Notes: generated from the letters alone by a model not told the origin. A stretch of DNA of 64,000 nucleotides from Methylobacterium longum (GCF_022179385.1 NZ_BPQS01000009.1:115240-179239), one strand, 5' to 3'. Shown: positions 1 to 9,150, counted from the first letter of the stretch. Made by a program: numbers and translations.

Positions 1-2
1 TC

Positions 3-239
3 CTGGTGCTCACCGTCGTGGCCTTCGTGCTGGCACCGGTGCGCGACCTCCAGCGTGCCGCAGGCGGGACGCGGCTCGACGCCGAGACGCTGCTGTTCCT
101 GCGCCTGTGGTTCCTCGGCCTCGTCTCGGCCTCGTTCGAGACGGTCCTGTACAACGGCAACAACGCCACCTGCTGCATGTTCATGATGGCGGTGTTCGGC
201 CTGCGCCTGCGCACGCGCTACGCCATCGCCGCCGACTGA
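3..239 (+). CDS. C-terminal end of a membrane protein, possibly O-antigen ligase/polymerase family (partial)
   Basis: The reading frame is open at the left edge, so only about 78 C-terminal residues are seen. They contain two hydrophobic stretches (LLFLRLWFLGLVSASFE and CCMFMMAVFGL) separated by a short polar segment, ending in a basic tail. This pattern resembles the C-terminus of O-antigen ligase-type exopolysaccharide polymerases, but the fragment is too short to prove it. It converges on the quinoprotein gene with 28 bases between the stop codons. Confidence 0.45.
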   Translation: MVLTVVAFVLAPVRDLQRAAGGTRLDAETLLFLRLWFLGLVSASFETVLYNGNNATCCMFMMAVFGLRLRTRYAIAAD

Positions 240-267
240 GCGCCGGTGAGGCCCGCATCGGCTGCCC

Positions 268-2058
268 TCAATCGGGCAGCGCGAAGACGAGCAGCGCGTC
301 GCCGGTCCCGAACCCGGCGGCCTTCGTGAACGACGCGCCGCCGGCCGCCACCGCCACGTACTGCCTGCCGTCCAGCGCGTAGGTCATGGCCGGCCCGCTG
401 AGCCCTGCCCCGCACTGGAAGCGCCAGAGCACCCGCCCGTCGCGGGAATCGTGGGCGTCGAGATGGCCGTCCTCCTCCCCGGAGAAGACCAGCCCGCCGG
501 CGGTCGCCAGCGTTCCCCCCGAGAGACGGCTTGCCGCGCGGACCGACCACGCGATCTTGCCGCCGTCGGCGAGGTCGACCGCGGTCAGGGTGCTGAAGGA
601 CGGTTCGCCCCTGGCCTCGCCGGTCTCGGTGTAGCGGATCTCCGGTCGCCCGGCGGCGGCCGGCACCGTCTTCACCGTGTAGGTCGTCGCCCCGTGGCGG
701 ACCTGCAGGTACGCGCGCCGTCCATCGTAGGCGGTGGGCGGCCATGAGACCGCCCCGAGGGGACCGGGCGCCACCACGGTGCCCTGCGGGGTCGGCGGGG
801 CGAACAGGTTCTTCTGGTCGATGAGCGATGCCGAGCGCGCGATCAGCTTCCCGGTGGCGCGGTCGTGGACGTAGATCCAGCCCGTCTTGCTCGCGGAGGC
901 CACCGCCTTCACGCCGCCGGGCATGTCGAGCAGGAAGGGCGGCGCGGCGACGTCGTAGCCCCACTCGTCGTGCGGCACCTGCTGGTAGTACCAGCGGAGC
1001 GCACCGGTCTTCACGTCGAGGGCGACGAGGCACATCGTGTACAGGTTGTCGCCCGGCCGGGACAGGCCGAAGTTCTGCGGCGCCGGGTTGCCTGTCCCCA
1101 GGAAGATCAGACCGAGGTCGGCATCGTAGGCCGGCGTCATCCAGAGCGAACCGCCCCCGACGCGCCAAGCGTCGCGGTTGGCTGGCGCCGCTGCCTTCTC
1201 GGCGGCGATGTCGCGGTGGAGCGGCGTGCCGTCGGCGGTCGTCCCGACGAAGCCGCCCTCCCAGCCCTCCGGCGGGGTCACGTACCAGCGCCACCGCTCC
1301 TCGCCGGTTTTCGCGTCGTAGGCGGCGAGCCAGCCACGCCGCCCGTAGCCGCCCTCGATGCCGACCACCGACCCGCCGTCGAGGCCGCCGGCCTCGTCCT
1401 CGACGTGGAGGCCGTAGCCCGCACCGGTCACGCCGACGATCACCAGCCCGTCGGCGACCAGCGGCGGCATCTTGAACCCGAGGCGGCTCGAACCCTGCAC
1501 CGGCTTGCCGCCGAGCGTCGCCGCCAGCCCCGACGCCGTCTCGCTCTCGCCCTCCTCCGGGCGCACCGCCTCCTTGTCCCAGACCGTCCGGCCCGTCTTG
1601 GCGTCGAGCGCGATCAGCCGCCCGTCCATGGTCGCCTCGAAGACGAGTCCACCGGACACGGCGAGCCCACGGTTGGAGGGCGGCCCGAAGATCTTCTCCG
1701 TGCGTGGCCTGTGCGTGTAGGTCCAGAGGGGCTCACCGGTCTTCGCGTCGAGGGCCGCGACGTTGTTCTGGGTCGTGGAGACGTAGAGGGTGCCGTCCAC
1801 CATCACCGGCTGCGCCTGGAAGTAGCCGGTGATCCCGGTCTGGAAGATCCAGGCGGGCCGCAGCCGGGCGACGCTGTCGCGGTCGATCTGGGTCAGATCG
1901 GAGAAGTTGCGGTTGCTCGGGTCATGCCCGAAGGCGGGCCAGGGCGTCTCGGCGGCGAATCCCGATGTGGCGCCGACCACCGCGGCGGCGCCGACGAGGA
2001 TGGTTCCCGACCATTTCTGCAAAGCCATTCTCCGTTCAGGGCCAGCTGTCGTGCGCAT
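268..2058 (-). CDS. PQQ-dependent dehydrogenase, methanol/ethanol dehydrogenase-like (exported quinoprotein)
   Basis: 596-residue eight-bladed propeller quinoprotein, expected to oxidise an alcohol or similar substrate in the periplasm and pass electrons to a cytochrome. Seen: an N-terminal signal peptide (hydrophobic run ILVGAAAVVGATSGFAA), repeated blade motifs of the form ALDAKTGEPLW, and the C-terminal signature GAGLSGPAMTYALDGRQYVA typical of the family. No CxxCH haem site is present, so it is not a quinohaemoprotein, and the adjacent Cys-Cys pair of methanol dehydrogenase is absent. At the site where MxaF/XoxF have W-D-x-(A/D) it reads PHDEWGYD, so the usual catalytic Asp position holds Gly. 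The start at 2058 has GAGG nine bases upstream; an alternative ATG lies at 2028. Substrate unknown; no small subunit or cytochrome gene is adjacent. Confidence 0.85.
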   Translation of the reverse strand: MRTTAGPERRMALQKWSGTILVGAAAVVGATSGFAAETPWPAFGHDPSNRNFSDLTQIDRDSVARLRPAWIFQTGITGYFQAQPVMVDGTLYVSTTQNNVAALDAKTGEPLWTYTHRPRTEKIFGPPSNRGLAVSGGLVFEATMDGRLIALDAKTGRTVWDKEAVRPEEGESETASGLAATLGGKPVQGSSRLGFKMPPLVADGLVIVGVTGAGYGLHVEDEAGGLDGGSVVGIEGGYGRRGWLAAYDAKTGEERWRWYVTPPEGWEGGFVGTTADGTPLHRDIAAEKAAAPANRDAWRVGGGSLWMTPAYDADLGLIFLGTGNPAPQNFGLSRPGDNLYTMCLVALDVKTGALRWYYQQVPHDEWGYDVAAPPFLLDMPGGVKAVASASKTGWIYVHDRATGKLIARSASLIDQKNLFAPPTPQGTVVAPGPLGAVSWPPTAYDGRRAYLQVRHGATTYTVKTVPAAAGRPEIRYTETGEARGEPSFSTLTAVDLADGGKIAWSVRAASRLSGGTLATAGGLVFSGEEDGHLDAHDSRDGRVLWRFQCGAGLSGPAMTYALDGRQYVAVAAGGASFTKAAGFGTGDALLVFALPD

Positions 2059-2093
2059 CGGATCGTGCCTCGCGGCGAGGCCGAGAGCCGGCT

Positions 2094-2621
2094 CTAACGC
2101 CGCGCCGCGCGGTCGAGCTGATCGGGCGTCGCCTGGGCGCCCATGGCCCGTGCCATGTCGGCCGCCGTCTGGCCGGAGGCGTCGCGGCGGTCCGGGTCAG
2201 CGCCGTGCTGGAGGAGCAGGTCGACCATCTCGGTCCGGTCGAACATGGCCGCCGTCATCAGGGCGGTTCGCGTGCCGTCGCCGGTCCCGTCCACCGCCGC
2301 CCCGTGCTGGAGCAGCAGCCGCGCGATCGCCAGATCGTTCTTGAACGCCGCGCCGGCCAGCGGCGTCTGGCCGCGATCGTTGGCCAGTTCCGGGTCGCCG
2401 CCCGCCTCCAGAACGACCCGGGCCGCTTCCTCCTGACCGTTATAGGCGGCCAGCATCAGCAGGCTGTCACCATTGTCGTTGCGCAGGTTCGCCGGCAACC
2501 CCTGCCCGAACAGGTCGGCGAGTTCCCCGGCATGGCCCATCCGCGCGTACTGGAAGACGCGGGCCGCGAAGGCCAGGGTATCGTCGTCGAGGGTCGGGGG
2601 GGTGTTCGTCTCTGAGGCCAT
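2094..2621 (-). CDS. Ankyrin repeat protein
   Basis: 175-residue soluble protein built almost entirely of ankyrin repeats, a protein-binding scaffold. Repeats are visible as GDSLLMLAAYNGQEEAARVV, GQTPLAGAAFKNDLAIARLL and TALMTAAMFDRTEMVDLL, each followed by LLxxGADP-type loops. There is no signal peptide or enzymatic domain. The ATG at 2621 was preferred over the upstream one at 2666 because the intervening 15 residues are Arg/Pro-rich and non-repeat. It follows 35 bases upstream of the quinoprotein gene on the same strand, so the two may be co-transcribed. Binding partner unknown. Confidence 0.8.
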   Translation of the reverse strand: MASETNTPPTLDDDTLAFAARVFQYARMGHAGELADLFGQGLPANLRNDNGDSLLMLAAYNGQEEAARVVLEAGGDPELANDRGQTPLAGAAFKNDLAIARLLLQHGAAVDGTGDGTRTALMTAAMFDRTEMVDLLLQHGADPDRRDASGQTAADMARAMGAQATPDQLDRAARR

Positions 2622-2759
2622 CGTGCGCTCGCCACTCGCCGGGGCTGATCGGGGCCGGTGCGGCATTCGCGTTCGGCCTCGCCGGGAACAGTTTTACCGC
2701 GACGCTCGTTCCAGCCGCCAACCTGGCCCACAATGGCCCGGCGCCTCCGGAGCGCGACG

Positions 2760-2978
2760 ATGCCCCGTCCATTCGAACCTTTTGCCGACGCGCTGCGCAC
2801 CGCGCGCGAGATCGTCCGCGAGCGGGGCGGCGCCCTCGCGGCGGCGGCCGGCCAGTCCGATCATCGCGCCTACGACGAAGCCTGCGACGCCCTCGTGGTC
2901 CGGATCGCGCAGGCGATCGTCGACGCGAGCGAGGCCGCGACGAGCCGCCATCTGGGCCGGGACAACGCGGCCGCGTGA
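2760..2978 (+). CDS. Small hypothetical protein
   Basis: 72-residue, mostly helical and charged protein with no signal peptide or membrane segment. The ATG has GGAG eight bases upstream. It is divergent from the ankyrin gene and converges on uvrB, whose stop lies 18 bases beyond. No family is recognised; the helical ALVVRIAQAIVDASEAAT region is the most ordered-looking part. Confidence 0.5.
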   Translation: MPRPFEPFADALRTAREIVRERGGALAAAAGQSDHRAYDEACDALVVRIAQAIVDASEAATSRHLGRDNAAA

Positions 2979-2996
2979 GGTCCCGGCGGTCGCCGG

Positions 2997-5774
2997 TCAG
3001 CTCCGCCGCCTGCCGCCCCCGCCCTTGTATTTCGGTTTCTGCCCGCCGAGCCCCTGCGTCGAGCGCGGCTTGGGGCGCTCCTGCCAGACCGGCGCGCTGC
3101 CGACGGGCAGCTCGCGGTCCGTGCCGGGACCCATATTGTCGAGGTCGGGCTTGGCGATCCGGCTGCCGCCCGCCCCGCGCGGCGGCTTCCGGCCGAACTT
3201 GCCGGCCTCGCGCTCCACGTCGCCCTGCCGCGCCATCGGGTCGTCGGAGACCAGCAGCTCGGTGGCCTGGAGTCGCTTCAGCTCGTCGCGCAGCCGCGCC
3301 GCCTCCTCGAAGTCGAGGTCCGCAGCGGCCGCGCGCATGCGCTTCTCGAGGTCCGCCATCACGGCCTTGAGGTTGTGGCCGACGGTGATCGCGTCCTTGG
3401 CCAACCCGGTATCGACCTGGACGTGGTCGCGCTCGAACACGCTGCTGAGGATGTCGGCGATGCTGCGCTTCACGCTCTGCGGCGTGATCCCGTGCTCCTC
3501 GTTGTAGGCGAGCTGCTTGGTGCGGCGCCGCTCGGTCTCGGCCATCGCCCGCTCCATCGAGCCGGTGATGGAGTCCGCGTACAGGATGCAGCGCGCGTCG
3601 GCGTTGCGGGCGGCGCGGCCGATGGTCTGGATCAGCGAGGTCTCAGAGCGGAGAAAACCCTCCTTGTCGGCGTCGAGGATCGCCACCAGGGCGCATTCCG
3701 GGATGTCGAGGCCCTCGCGCAGCAGGTTGATGCCGATCAGCACGTCGAAGGCGCCGAGGCGGAGGTCGCGGATGATCTCGATCCGCTCCAGCGTGTCGAT
3801 GTCGGAGTGCATGTAGCGCACCCGCACGCTGTTCTCGTGCAGGTATTCGGTGAGGTCCTCGGCCATGCGCTTGGTCAGCGTGGTCACGAGCGTCCGGTAG
3901 CCCGCCTGGGCCACCTCCCGGACTTCGCCGAGGAGATCGTCCACCTGGCTGCGGGCCGGGCGGATCTCGATCACCGGATCGACAAGGCCCGTCGGGCGAA
4001 TGACCTGTTCGGCGAAGACGCCGCCGGTCTGCTCCATCTCCCACTTTCCCGGCGTGGCCGAGACGTGGACGGTCATCGGCCGCATCGCATCCCATTCCTC
4101 GAAGCGGAGCGGGCGGTTGTCCAGGCAGGAGGGCAGCCGGAAGCCATATTCGGCGAGCGTCGCCTTCCGGCGGAAGTCGCCCCGGTACATGCCGCCGATC
4201 TGCGGCACCGTCACGTGGCTCTCGTCGGTGAAGACGAGCGCGTTGTCGGGCAGGTACTCAAACAGGGTCGGCGGCGGCTCTCCCGGCTTCCGGCCGGTGA
4301 GGTAGCGGGAATAGTTCTCGATGCCGTTGCAGGCGCCGGTGGCCTCGATCATCTCGATGTCGAAGGTGCAGCGCTGGTCGATGCGCTGCGCCTCGATGAG
4401 GCGGCCCATCTTGGTCAACTCCTCGATCCGGCCGTTCAGCTCGTTCTTGATGCCCTTGATCGCCTGCTGCAGCGTCGGGCGCGGCGTGACGTAGTGCGAG
4501 TTGGCGTAGACCTTCACGAACTTGAGCTCGGAGATGGTCTTGCCGGTGAGCGGATCGAATTCGACGATGCTCTCGACCTCGTCGCCGAACAGCCCGATCC
4601 GCCAGCCGCGGTCCTCCAGGTGGGCCGGCCACAGCTCGATGGAATCGCCCCGCACCCGGAAGGTGCCGCGGGCGAAATCCGACTGGATCCGCTTGTACTG
4701 CAGGGCCACGAGGTCGGCGATCAGCTGGCGCTGCTCGATGCGCTCGCCCAGCGACACCGTGAACGACATCGCCGTGTAGGTCTCGACCGAGCCGATGCCG
4801 TAGATGCACGAGACGGAGGCGACGATGATCACGTCGTCGCGCTCCAGGAGCGCCCGGGTGGCGGCGTGGCGCATCCGGTCGATCTGCTCGTTGATCGACG
4901 ATTCCTTCTCGATGAACGTGTCGGAGCGCGGGACGTAGGCCTCGGGCTGGTAATAATCGTAGTAGGAGACGAAATACTCGACGGCGTTTTCGGGGAAGAA
5001 GGTCTTGAACTCCCCGTAGAGCTGCGCGGCCAGCGTCTTATTGGGCGCGAGGATGAGGGCCGGACGCTGCGTCTCCTCGATGATCTTGGCCATCGTGAAG
5101 GTCTTGCCCGAGCCGGTGACGCCGAGCAGCACCTGATCGCGCTCCAGGGCCTGGACGCCGCCGACCAGCTCGGCGATCGCCCGGGGCTGGTCGCCGGCCG
5201 GCGTGAACTCGGATTTCAGCGTGAACCGGACGCCGCCCTCGGATTTCTGCGGCCGCTCCGGCCGATGCGGCACCCAGGTCTTGCCGTCCTTGAACAGCGG
5301 GTTGCCCTCGATGAGCAGGCGCTCCAGCGCCGTCACCGTCGCCGAGGCGCCGCCGTCGCCGCCCGGATCCGGCAGGTCGGCGCCCTCGGGCGCCGGACCG
5401 TCCTCGGGCGGCGTCAGGCCGAGCGCCTGGGCGAGGCGCGGATCAACATCGGCCGCGTCGCCGAGGGCGTACCCGGCCTGCGGGGCCTCGGCGAAGCCGT
5501 CGCGGGCGATCTCGGCCCGGCGCGTGGCGGCCTTGCCGCTGGCGCTCTTGCCGCTGCCGCTCTTGCCGCTGCCGCTCTTGCCAGCCCCGCCCTTGGGCTT
5601 GCCAGGCCGCGCCGGCGCCTCAGGGGGCGGTTCGATCGGCGCCGGCCGGTTGCGGTTGAGCGCCGGGTTCAGCAACTCGGCGAGATAAGTGTCGAGCGGT
5701 TTCAATTCCGGCTTCGACGCCTTGGCGGAGGAGGCCGTGACGGAAGCGGCACGCGATTTCTTCGGAGCGGGCAT
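2997..5774 (-). CDS. uvrB: UvrABC excinuclease subunit B with long N-terminal extension
   Basis: DNA-damage recognition helicase of nucleotide excision repair; UvrA loads it and UvrC cuts after it binds. About 925 residues, against roughly 670 for most UvrB. The core begins near residue 180 ([20 protein letters not shown]) and carries the P-loop [12 protein letters not shown], the beta-hairpin region [16 protein letters not shown], helicase motif [13 protein letters not shown] and a C-terminal UVR domain ([20 protein letters not shown]) that contacts UvrC. The first ~180 residues are low-complexity Ala/Pro/Lys-rich. The C-terminal tail after the UVR domain is basic and Gly-rich. The start at 5774 was chosen because upstream in-frame sequence looks non-coding; no strong ribosome site is visible. 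No GTTC-N7-GTTC SOS box was found upstream. Confidence 0.96.
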   Translation of the reverse strand: MPAPKKSRAASVTASSAKASKPELKPLDTYLAELLNPALNRNRPAPIEPPPEAPARPGKPKGGAGKSGSGKSGSGKSASGKAATRRAEIARDGFAEAPQAGYALGDAADVDPRLAQALGLTPPEDGPAPEGADLPDPGGDGGASATVTALERLLIEGNPLFKDGKTWVPHRPERPQKSEGGVRFTLKSEFTPAGDQPRAIAELVGGVQALERDQVLLGVTGSGKTFTMAKIIEETQRPALILAPNKTLAAQLYGEFKTFFPENAVEYFVSYYDYYQPEAYVPRSDTFIEKESSINEQIDRMRHAATRALLERDDVIIVASVSCIYGIGSVETYTAMSFTVSLGERIEQRQLIADLVALQYKRIQSDFARGTFRVRGDSIELWPAHLEDRGWRIGLFGDEVESIVEFDPLTGKTISELKFVKVYANSHYVTPRPTLQQAIKGIKNELNGRIEELTKMGRLIEAQRIDQRCTFDIEMIEATGACNGIENYSRYLTGRKPGEPPPTLFEYLPDNALVFTDESHVTVPQIGGMYRGDFRRKATLAEYGFRLPSCLDNRPLRFEEWDAMRPMTVHVSATPGKWEMEQTGGVFAEQVIRPTGLVDPVIEIRPARSQVDDLLGEVREVAQAGYRTLVTTLTKRMAEDLTEYLHENSVRVRYMHSDIDTLERIEIIRDLRLGAFDVLIGINLLREGLDIPECALVAILDADKEGFLRSETSLIQTIGRAARNADARCILYADSITGSMERAMAETERRRTKQLAYNEEHGITPQSVKRSIADILSSVFERDHVQVDTGLAKDAITVGHNLKAVMADLEKRMRAAAADLDFEEAARLRDELKRLQATELLVSDDPMARQGDVEREAGKFGRKPPRGAGGSRIAKPDLDNMGPGTDRELPVGSAPVWQERPKPRSTQGLGGQKPKYKGGGGRRRS
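5532..5582. repeat. 15-bp tandem repeat inside uvrB
   Basis: Three full units and a partial fourth of a 15-bp repeat (plus strand CTTGCCGCTGCCGCT, first unit with one change) at 5532-5546, 5547-5561, 5562-5576 and 5577 onward. It encodes [10 protein letters not shown] repeats in the N-terminal extension of UvrB on the minus strand. The unit keeps the frame, so copy-number change would lengthen or shorten the linker without breaking the gene. Confidence 0.8.
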
Positions 5775-6026
5775 GGAGACAATATGGGCCTGTCGCGGCC
5801 CGCGAGAAACCCTGCCGCGCCGGGGAGTTTTGCCGCTCCCGCCCACCCGTCCGCCCGCCCCGGTCCGGCGGTGCGCCACTGCGGCTGCGCGCGCGGCATG
5901 AGGCCCGCAATACATCCCCTTTCCAGAGTTCGTCCTGTCGCGGACTGGACTCGCTCGGCCGATGGCCGGAAAACCCGCCGTCATGACGGACGCGAATCGG
6001 CTTGCGACGATCCGGTCGGCCCGTTA

Positions 6027-6041
6027 CTTTGCAGTGCAAAG
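6027..6041. promoter_or_regulatory. 15-bp palindrome, candidate operator for the winged-helix regulator
   Basis: CTTTGCA-G-TGCAAAG is a perfect inverted repeat (7-bp arms, 1-base centre), 18 bases before the membrane protein start and in locally less GC-rich sequence. Its position fits autoregulation by the winged-helix protein encoded by the second gene of the pair. The site is seen directly; the regulator assignment is inference. Confidence 0.5.
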
Positions 6042-6059
6042 CGCGATGAAGCCCGGGGC

Positions 6060-6686
6060 ATGAGGGCCATGCAGGACCTGGACAGGGCATTGGCCGACAT
6101 CGTCGCGATCCGTTCCCAGATCGCGCGCGGCACGGCGTTCCGTGGGGTCGGCGCAGCCACCCTCGCCGGGACCGGCGGCCTCGCGCTCGCCTGCGCGGTG
6201 GGGCAGGCCCTGTGGCTCGGCGACCCGATGGCGCGGCCGGGCCTGTTCTTCGGCCTCTGGATCGCCGCGGCCCTCGCGGCCTTCCTGATGATCGGCATCG
6301 AGGCGGTCCGGCGCAGCCGCCGCCTGCATTCCGGCCTCGCCGACGCGATGGTGTGGAACGCCATCGAGGTGTTCCTGCCGGCCGCGGGCGCGGGGGCCTG
6401 TCTCGCCTTGGTCATCGCCCGGTTCGCCCCGGGCGAGGTCTGGATGCTGCCGGGCCTGTGGCAAGTGCTGGTCGGTCTCGGCCTGTTCGCCTCGGCGCGC
6501 ATCCTGCCCCGGGCGGTACAGGCGATCGGCGCCTGGTATCTGCTCGCCGGCCTCGTCGTCCTGGCGGTCTCGGCGGGGACGCATGCCCTGTCGCCCTGGA
6601 CGATGGGCCTGCCCTTCCTGGTCGGCCAAGTGTGGCTGGCGGCGATCATCCACCACGGCGCGCGATCCTGCGATGACGACCACTGA
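6060..6686 (+). CDS. Multi-pass membrane protein paired with a winged-helix regulator
   Basis: 208 residues with an N-terminal amphipathic helix (LDRALADIVAIRSQIARGTAF) followed by about six hydrophobic segments, for example LFFGLWIAAALAAFLMIGI and LLAGLVVLAVSAG. The C-terminus is short and polar. An alternative ATG at 6069 would remove three residues. No transporter family motif is recognised. Its stop overlaps the start of the regulator gene by 14 bases, so the two are translationally coupled; such membrane protein plus HTH_34 pairs are common, but the function is not known here. Confidence 0.75.
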   Translation: MRAMQDLDRALADIVAIRSQIARGTAFRGVGAATLAGTGGLALACAVGQALWLGDPMARPGLFFGLWIAAALAAFLMIGIEAVRRSRRLHSGLADAMVWNAIEVFLPAAGAGACLALVIARFAPGEVWMLPGLWQVLVGLGLFASARILPRAVQAIGAWYLLAGLVVLAVSAGTHALSPWTMGLPFLVGQVWLAAIIHHGARSCDDDH

Positions 6687-7062
6687 CCGGGACGACGGGC
6701 GGTTTTCCTACGAGGGGCTGGACCGGATCATCCACGAGCGGGCGCGGCTGAGCGTGCTGACCTCGCTCGTGGCCCATCCGAAGGGCCTGTCCTTCCCGGA
6801 CCTCAAGCGCCTCTGCGGATTGACCGACGGCAACCTCAGCCGCCACCTCGCCGTTCTCAGTGAGGCTGATCTCGTGAGCCTGGAGAAAGGCTTCGCGCAC
6901 AACCGGCCGCAGACGGTGTGCCGGCTGACCGCGATCGGGCGCCAGCGGTTCATCGGCTACCTGGGCGTGCTCGAACAGGTGGTGCGGGACGCCGCAACGG
7001 CCGCGGACCGCGGCGCGGAAAGCGGGCGTCGCGGCCTCGATCCGGCCGCGAAACCGGCGTGA
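6673..7062 (+). CDS. Winged-helix transcriptional regulator (HTH_34/MarR-like)
   Basis: 129 residues. The domain from residue 12 to 95 (LDRIIHERARLSVLTSLVAH, then LTDGNLSRHLAVLSEADLVS) matches the winged-helix family that binds DNA as a dimer; the recognition helix is DGNLSRHLAVL and the wing is around KGFAHNRPQTVCRLT. The tail is Ala/Arg-rich and probably disordered. It overlaps the preceding membrane protein gene and likely controls the pair through the palindrome at 6027-6041. Ligand unknown. Confidence 0.8.
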   Translation: MTTTDRDDGRFSYEGLDRIIHERARLSVLTSLVAHPKGLSFPDLKRLCGLTDGNLSRHLAVLSEADLVSLEKGFAHNRPQTVCRLTAIGRQRFIGYLGVLEQVVRDAATAADRGAESGRRGLDPAAKPA

Positions 7063-7139
7063 GACCGCCGGATCCGGCCGGGATTGTTAATGTTGACCCG
7101 ATAAACCTCAGTGATACGCCCATGCCGGGAGACTTTTCG

Positions 7140-7865
7140 ATGCAGAGCGAAGCGGAGCCCAAGGGCCTGCACGCCGCGATCATCATGGACGGCAACGGGC
7201 GTTGGGCGACGCAGCGCGGCCTGCCGCGGCTCGCCGGCCATCACCGCGGCGTCGAGGCGATCCGTCGCACCGCCGAGGCCTGCCCGGATCACGGCATCGG
7301 CACGCTCACGCTCTACGCCTTCTCGGCGGATAACTGGCAGCGCCCGGTGGAGGAGGTCGGCGGCCTGATGCGCCTCCTGCGCTCCTACCTGCGCAACGAG
7401 ACCCAGAGGCTCGCCCGGACGGGAACGCGGCTCAGCGTCGTGGGCCGCCGCGACCGGTTGCCGGACGGCATCCCCGAGGCCATCCTGGCGGCGGAGGCGG
7501 CGACCGCGTCCGGCACCCGCCTGCACCTGCGGATCTGCGTGGACTACTCGGCCCGCGACGCGATCATCGCGGCGGCGCAGACGCTTCACGGCGCGGACGC
7601 GGTGACGCGCGAGAGCTTCGGCGCGCTCCTGGCCGGCCCGATGCACGGGTCGCCGGTCGAGGTGGACCTGCTGATCCGCACCGGCGGCGAGCGGCGCCTG
7701 TCGGACTTCATGCTGTGGGAAGCGGCCTACGCGGAGCTGCATTTCACCGAGCGGATGTGGCCGGATTTCGGCCCCGACGACCTGGCCGAGGCCGTGGCCG
7801 AGTTCGCCCGCCGCGAGCGCCGCTTCGGCGGTCTGAAGACGTCCGCGGTTCCTGCCGCCGCGTGA
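7140..7865 (+). CDS. uppS: Isoprenyl transferase, cis-prenyltransferase (undecaprenyl diphosphate synthase family)
   Basis: 241 residues. Adds isopentenyl diphosphate units in cis to an allylic primer to make the C55 lipid carrier for cell wall and polysaccharide synthesis, or a shorter polyprenol. Conserved motifs: IIMDGNGRWA with catalytic Asp17, GHHRGVEAIRRT, TLYAFSADNW, and the C-terminal LIRTGGERRLSDFMLWEAAY. The start at 7140 has GGGAG at good spacing; an ATG at 7122 is possible. The gene is not in the usual pyrH-frr-uppS-cdsA cluster, so this may be a second copy with another chain length. Confidence 0.88.
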   Translation: MQSEAEPKGLHAAIIMDGNGRWATQRGLPRLAGHHRGVEAIRRTAEACPDHGIGTLTLYAFSADNWQRPVEEVGGLMRLLRSYLRNETQRLARTGTRLSVVGRRDRLPDGIPEAILAAEAATASGTRLHLRICVDYSARDAIIAAAQTLHGADAVTRESFGALLAGPMHGSPVEVDLLIRTGGERRLSDFMLWEAAYAELHFTERMWPDFGPDDLAEAVAEFARRERRFGGLKTSAVPAAA

Positions 7866-7908
7866 GCGCGCTTGACGGGTCCGGCCCGACGCGCAGAGGG
7901 TCCCCGGC

Positions 7909-9150
7909 ATGATCGAGACCCTCGCGCAACGCCGTGTCCTCCTCGTCATCGGCGGCGGGATCGCGGCCTACAAGGCCCTCGACCTGATCCGGCGCCTGCG
8001 CGAGCGCGGCGCGAGCGTCTGCCCCCTGCTGACCGAGGGCGCGCAGGAATTCGTGACACCGCTGGCCGCCGCCGCGCTGGCCGGGGAGCGCGCCCATACC
8101 GACCTGTTCGATCGGGCCTCCGAGGCCGAGATCGGCCACATCAAACTGGCCCGTCAGGCGGATGCCGTGGTGGTGGCGCCCGCCACCGCCAACCTGATGG
8201 CCCGCATGGCCGGCGGCCACGCCGCTGACCTCGCGACGACGGTCCTGCTGGCCACGACCCTGCCGATCCTGATCGCTCCGGCCATGAACGTGCAGATGTG
8301 GGCCCATCCCGCCACGCGCCGCAACCGCGCGACCCTGGAGGGCGACGGCGTGCGGATCGTCGGCCCCAATGCCGGCAGGATGGCGGAGGCGGAGAGCGGC
8401 CCGGGCCGCATGGCCGAGCCCAACGAGATCGCCGACGCCCTGGAGCGGCTGCTGGGCGGGCACTCCGGTGAGCAGGTGCTGGCGGGCCGCCGCGTGCTCG
8501 TGACCTCCGGACCGACCCACGAGCCGATCGATCCGGTCCGCTACATCGCCAACCGTTCGTCCGGCCGCCAGGGCCACGCGATCGCGGCCGCCGCCGCGCG
8601 GGCGGGCGCCGCCGTGACCCTCGTGTCCGGGCCGGTGGGGATCCCCGATCCGCCGGGCGTCGGCGTCGTCCGGGTCGAGAGCGCCCGGGAGATGCTGGCG
8701 GCCGTCGAGGCGGCACTCCCGGCCGACATCGCCGTCTTCGCCGCCGCGGTGGCCGATTGGCGCCCGGAGCGGGAGGCGGGCGCGAAGAAGATCAAGAAGG
8801 ACGGCGCCGGTCCTGCGCCGATGCCGCTGGTGGAGAATCCCGACATCCTCGCCACGGTCGCCCGGATGCCGACGGGTCGCCCACCCCTCGTGGTCGGCTT
8901 CGCCGCCGAGACCGAGGCGGTCCTCGACCACGCGCGAGCCAAGATCGCCCGCAAGGGCTGTGACCTGATCGTGGCGAACGACGTGTCGGCCGAGGGCGGC
9001 GTCATGGGGGGTATCGACAACGCCGTTCACCTGATCGGCCGGGACGGCTCAGTCGAGTCCTGGCCGCGCCTCGGCAAGAACGAGGTCGCCCGCCGACTGA
9101 TGGCGCACTTCGCCGGAATGCTCGCCGGGCGATACCGGCCCGAGACCTGA
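7909..9150 (+). CDS. coaBC: Bifunctional phosphopantothenoylcysteine decarboxylase / phosphopantothenate-cysteine ligase
   Basis: 413 residues, two steps of coenzyme A synthesis in one chain. The N-terminal flavoprotein (CoaC) has GGGIAAYKALDLIRRL, the active-site His77 in EIGHIKLAR and the PAMNVQMW motif (Asn127). The C-terminal CoaB domain begins with VLVTSGPTHEPIDPVR and carries the NRSSGRQG and AAAVADWRP motifs. In the substrate flap E. coli has ACGD, but here the sequence reads AEAESGPGRM, so Glu160 sits where the conserved Cys should be. AGAGGG lies eight bases before the ATG, and the gene follows uppS by 43 bases. Confidence 0.95.
   Translation: MIETLAQRRVLLVIGGGIAAYKALDLIRRLRERGASVCPLLTEGAQEFVTPLAAAALAGERAHTDLFDRASEAEIGHIKLARQADAVVVAPATANLMARMAGGHAADLATTVLLATTLPILIAPAMNVQMWAHPATRRNRATLEGDGVRIVGPNAGRMAEAESGPGRMAEPNEIADALERLLGGHSGEQVLAGRRVLVTSGPTHEPIDPVRYIANRSSGRQGHAIAAAAARAGAAVTLVSGPVGIPDPPGVGVVRVESAREMLAAVEAALPADIAVFAAAVADWRPEREAGAKKIKKDGAGPAPMPLVENPDILATVARMPTGRPPLVVGFAAETEAVLDHARAKIARKGCDLIVANDVSAEGGVMGGIDNAVHLIGRDGSVESWPRLGKNEVARRLMAHFAGMLAGRYRPET

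Noticed and set aside
5775..5984. Upstream extension of UvrB to 5984 and a LexA (SOS) box
   Set aside because: The upstream residues do not look protein-like, and no GTTC-N7-GTTC or complement was found here or before ruvB.
3375..6059. Long plus-strand frame running into the membrane protein at 6060
   Set aside because: The part before 6060 is antisense to uvrB and has no domain; the real gene starts at 6060 or 6069.
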